The notes beneath the pieces are model-generated. The model had not been told where the DNA came from. It saw nothing but the letters and a program-made list of their open reading frames with translations, and ran no database searches. Below, piece after piece: positions 60,499 to 64,000 of a stretch of DNA of 64,000 bases; the stretch's first letter is position 1, and each line of letters opens with the position of its first letter. A program made the position numbers and the translations under genes. Source of the stretch: Puccinia triticina (Eukaryota; Basidiomycota; Pucciniomycetes; Pucciniales; Pucciniaceae). The stretch lies in contig NC_070560.1 in NCBI RefSeq assembly GCF_026914185.1, positions 3,401,501 through 3,465,500 on the forward strand, written 5' to 3'.

Positions 60499-62686
60499 CA
60501 CCATCAATTTGAGTAATGTGCAGCACAAATTAAAGCTGACTCTTGAAAGGGCCTTGGGGCCAACACAGCATGGGGCAATCCAAAGTTTGACCAACTCAAG
60601 GCAAACATCCAATGAGAACACCATGCTCAGGTGATGTGGGGCAGGGTGGATATGGGTAAATGAAAGGATAATGGAGACTAACCAGAGGAAGTTTGTATCA
60701 GAATTGGAAGTCATCTGCAGAATGACGTAGATTGCATCTGGCAAAAGCGGGCAACTTTGGATTTCTGGTGGTGTCAAAGGGAATTTTGGCCACACCTGGT
60801 CATATAACAGGATGGCTTAGTGCTGCCTGATACAGAGACCTCAAGTGTTGTTGTCCGTCTCCTCCTCATCTTTGTCAACTGGTTGGTTCTTGTTACTTCC
60901 CAACATCCACTCCTTGCAATGATTGAGGTTGCCGGTAATATCCACATGTCCAACACTAGTCCTGCTGATATACGTGGAGTTGGGGATGAAATCCATATCA
61001 AGACCTGCATAGCATCATATCAACTGCCTCCCAATGAATTGATTGCATCCTACCAATAGTACAATGTTGTGCTTAAATCTACATCAGCTAATGTCCTGGC
61101 AATACTATAAAACTTCTGCACCCAGCTTCTATTCAAAGGACAGATTGTTGTTCATGCCAATTCAAGTCCCCCAACAATTCTTGTGGAAAAATTTAAATGG
61201 CAGGTTCACCGAGGGAACTCCCCTCTTGATCCGGAGTTTGAGAATACCCACAACTTTGGCATGGCCTATGTAATTAAAGTCCACATGGATCCAGTTTTAG
61301 GTTGTGTGGATTTTGTTGAAGTTGTTGATCCAAAAATTAAAACTGTCAGTGTTTCCTTTGCGCTCCTTGAATGTTCCTCTGAGTGCCATGTTTCTTCTGT
61401 GCAGTGGTAAATTGCAAGTGGTATGCACTGACATGGATAAATGCAGGCCAAGCTAGGTCATATCAAGTTTGCTGCCACCCACGCAGCACACAAGTTTTTC
61501 CAAACTATTTGCCGAGGGGATACCATACGGTTTAGTGGGATCGCAGACATAGAATCAGGTACCAGAAGCAGGTTGCTTGCCATGGGGGTACGTGGGCCAG
61601 CCTGATTGTGTACCTGCTTTTGAAGCTCACTTGACGCGTCCACAGATCAAGTGTGCGTCCAAGCTGGAGAGACGCAAAAAGAGCACCTATGGATTGAGGG
61701 ACAACCCAAAGAAGCGGTTTGACCTACAAGTAAACAATTGGAAGCAATTGGCAAAGGCGAGACAACAACAGAGGAAGAAGGCCTGCCGTAATCACTTATA
61801 ATAGCTTTTTACTTTGAGAGGTGAAAGTGGCCAAAACTCTCCAATACTGAACTTTCAAAGACATATTTTAAGCGCCCAAACTACTCCTGTATCTGGCGCT
61901 GCTTCAACTGAAATTGTGCATGATATTTATTTAGTTTTTAGTGGTATACATTTGCAGCCGCAATGCCACTACTCTGCTACTTGCTTAGAATTGAATTTTT
62001 GCTGTCTGGAGGCGGAATCTGTGTTCTGCCCAAAGAAGCCAATTTGGATCTTCCTGTTTGCAGGTTGAAGTTGGAGGGGAAATATTGATTCCACAAAGCC
62101 TGGAGAAGGAAGAGAGAACAGTTGATGACCACTGCGGTGCATATTTCTCAAGATTAAAAAGATCACATGGAGTTATAATTGGATAAGCCACAGGAGGGAA
62201 TAACCTATCAGAAATTTTCAGCTACTCAGAAAAGATTTGAGCAACATTATTTTTGGTTTACTGTGGGTAAAAGAGAACCTATTCATCTGCTTGTCTATAT
62301 ACACTGGATTGTTATATAGCTGTGATGTGTTAGTTTTCAGTAATCTGATGGGGCCTGTGTGGCATAAGAAAAGGGGCTGTTGGTTTCAAATTCTGCCAGT
62401 GGGTAAGGAAGTCGGTTGTTACTGTTTCTGCAAGCTCTGCGCGCGTGGGCACCTTGACAGAGGCGACAGAGCAGATTGTATCCGGAGTTTGGAAGACCGT
62501 TGCAAACATCTTGACAAGAAGTGAGGAAACATTTTTCCAAATGAGCTCTTTGCACGTGTGTGTTTGTTGAGAGTGGCGCTTAATGATGGATATTGCCTGG
62601 ATGAACAACATGCATGTGCAGACTCCGCCAATTCAGTAGTCCCTTGACGTGATAAAAAGCCCGCGGACTCCACCAAGGATGAAATA
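60499..62686. other. Right flank of copia-C, mostly unassigned
   Basis: Outside the decayed frame listed next, no gene is recognised. 61800-62680 is AT-rich with short frames only. Confidence 0.4.
60880..61800 (+). pseudogene. Decayed ORF of unknown family
   Basis: A protein-like series of frames can be read: MIEVAGNIHMSN, DEIHIKTCIASYQ, then after stops GQIVVHANSSPPTILVEKF, NFGMAYVIKVHMDPVLGCV and, after another stop, KLGHIKFAATHAAHKFFQ. The stops are TAG and TAA. I do not recognise the family. Confidence 0.4.
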
Positions 62687-63896
62687 TTAAACCAAGGGCT
62701 GGAAATTCTGTTTCTTCTGATACCTCTGAAGTTTTTGAGTGGCATCTTTGGGGGAGGGAGCAACCGCGGATGAGGCTGGCTGGATAGCAGGCAGCGTTTG
62801 GTCTGAGGTGTTGGTGGCGACCTGATTGGCACGTGTTTTTGCCTTCTTTTGCGCCGCTTTCAAGGGCGCCTTGGCTAAGGAATGTGTTTGGAGGATGATG
62901 TAGGCCATCAACACCTCTATAATCAAATTCCAGAAGTCATGAAGGACATCAACAGAGTGCATGCGGTGAGCCGGCTGGGTGGAAGGGTCTGGATGGGGAG
63001 GCGGTGGGTCAAAGGTGGATGACCCGTTCTTCAATGTCTCAAGGTAATACAAAGCTTCCACACCTCTTGTGAAGTGATCATTGGTTAGATTGGAGCTAAC
63101 TGGAGGCGGGGAAAAGAGGTTGTCAGCGCTTAGTTCCATGGAAGCCACAACAATCCTTGCCCATTCGGCCACAACATTTTGAGGAGGCTGATGTAGGCGG
63201 TAAAAGCACCAGACAATGGTGGATTTGGGATGGTTGCATTTGCTGGTGGTGGGAATGAAGGATCCTGGAGGGAGAGGGTTCTGTTTTTCACTAAACTTGG
63301 TAAGGAGTGGGAAGTCGATTACATTGGGGCAATACCATTGCTCATTGTGAGAGGGGGTAAGGAAGTCGTCGGCTGCAGGAGAAGGGTAATGTAAGTCAAA
63401 AATTAATGTGTATCGTTGAACTGAACACAGACTCACAGAGAGAGGAGATTGTCTGGATCCACAACGCGTATGAGCAGGAGGTACATTGCAATTGAAAACA
63501 GGTGGAGGGCGGCAGTGGATTTGGGAGAGCCTGGGCGCAGTTTTGAAGCAAAGGAGGCAGTGCTTTCCAAGTCGTCACATACCTTGACCATGTCAATTTA
63601 GGACCGGCACACTCTTGTGCAATAGCAATGACTTGGTTCTGGATCTCTTCATATTTAACAATGGTGAGCTGGGGGGATGGGCATCTGGCAGTCCCTTCAG
63701 ATGGTGGAGGCAGGTGCTCAGTGGTGACAGTGGTTGTAGATTTGGGCGCACTATTGCTGGGAACAGGCGCACCGGCTTCAGGATGGATTGGCGGCGGGGA
63801 TCTAGGTGTTGTCAATGTCTTCCCATCCGCCACGTCCAGGTCATTTTGAGGGAAAGTTGAGTTGTGCGGCGGCAAGCCGTTTCCAGCGTTGGCCAT
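62687..63896 (-). CDS. Hypothetical protein, two exons
   Basis: Exons 63437-63896 and 62687-63372 join through a 64-bp GT-AG intron (phase 1, giving SSL|SDDFL). The sum is 1146 nt, 381 aa from ATG 63896. The frame stays open upstream to the window edge, so a more distal start is possible. The N-terminal 100 residues are Pro/Ser/Thr-rich. The second exon has a more ordered segment (NVVAEWARIVVASMEL, HDFWNLIIEVLMAYIIL) and a basic KAAQKKAKTRANQ stretch. No known domain is evident. It may be lineage-specific or TE-derived. Confidence 0.55.
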
Positions 63897-64000
63897 TCCC
63901 GTGGTGTTTGTTATGCTTGAAATAACAGCCCCGGAAATGTTGGTGGAAGTACCAATTGAAGGCAGGGGAGGCTGACTACCGGTTCCGAGGCTGTGATGAA

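Overview
The window reads as nuclear DNA of a rust fungus (Basidiomycota, Pucciniales). Genes are intron-rich, with introns of about 55-99 bp. Most of the sequence is nested transposable elements, and the protein families include rust-typical ones: KDZ transposase, Tet-like 2OG-Fe(II) oxygenase and an HMG-box-like partner. The organism assignment is inference from these families, not from a search.

Host genes. A 15-exon GH31 alpha-glucosidase lies at 656-4455 (+). A very GC-rich island at about 13.1-20.5 kb holds a PH-domain protein (14565-17195, -), the proteasome lid subunit RPN5 (17361-19172, -) and the cleavage factor subunit CFIm25/NUDT21 (19380-20394, +). The last two share a 207-bp divergent promoter. 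An unrecognised two-exon gene lies at the right edge (62687-63896, -).

Mobile DNA. Three Ty1/copia elements each have matched LTRs and perfect 5-bp target duplications. Copia-A (5861-12716, TSD GAAGG) carries two small insertions. Copia-B (21287-35966, minus, TSD GACAC) carries two hAT-like MITEs and an 8.2-kb MULE-like element (25004-33208). That MULE encodes a WRKY-GCM1-type transposase followed by a USP-like peptidase module, and is itself broken by a 1.33-kb CACTG...CAGTG foldback element (29418-30747). Copia-C (40193-60493, TSD CCCAC, LTRs only 135 bp) is split by a 13.3-kb element (44683-58019, 8-bp TSD CCTTCTAG), and a 952-bp LTR-like insert (59443-60394) sits in its right LTR. Two solo LTRs of one family lie in opposite orientation at 36422-37170 and 38052-38716.

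The most interesting unit is the 13.3-kb element. It has imperfect terminal inverted repeats and carries three genes: a decayed KDZ transposase (-), a TET/JBP-like 2OG-Fe(II) oxygenase (+) and an apparently intact HMG-box-like gene (-). It also has long arrays of CAGCTC on the left and GAGCTG on the right. The link between KDZ transposons and TET/JBP enzymes in basidiomycetes is established. What this window adds is a complete insertion with both ends and its target duplication visible, an intact HMG partner, and a 77-bp tandem duplication inside the oxygenase gene that looks like a newly formed intron.

Across the elements, many in-frame stops are TGA at sites that are arginine in a sister copy or family, as expected from CGA to TGA (CpG) decay.
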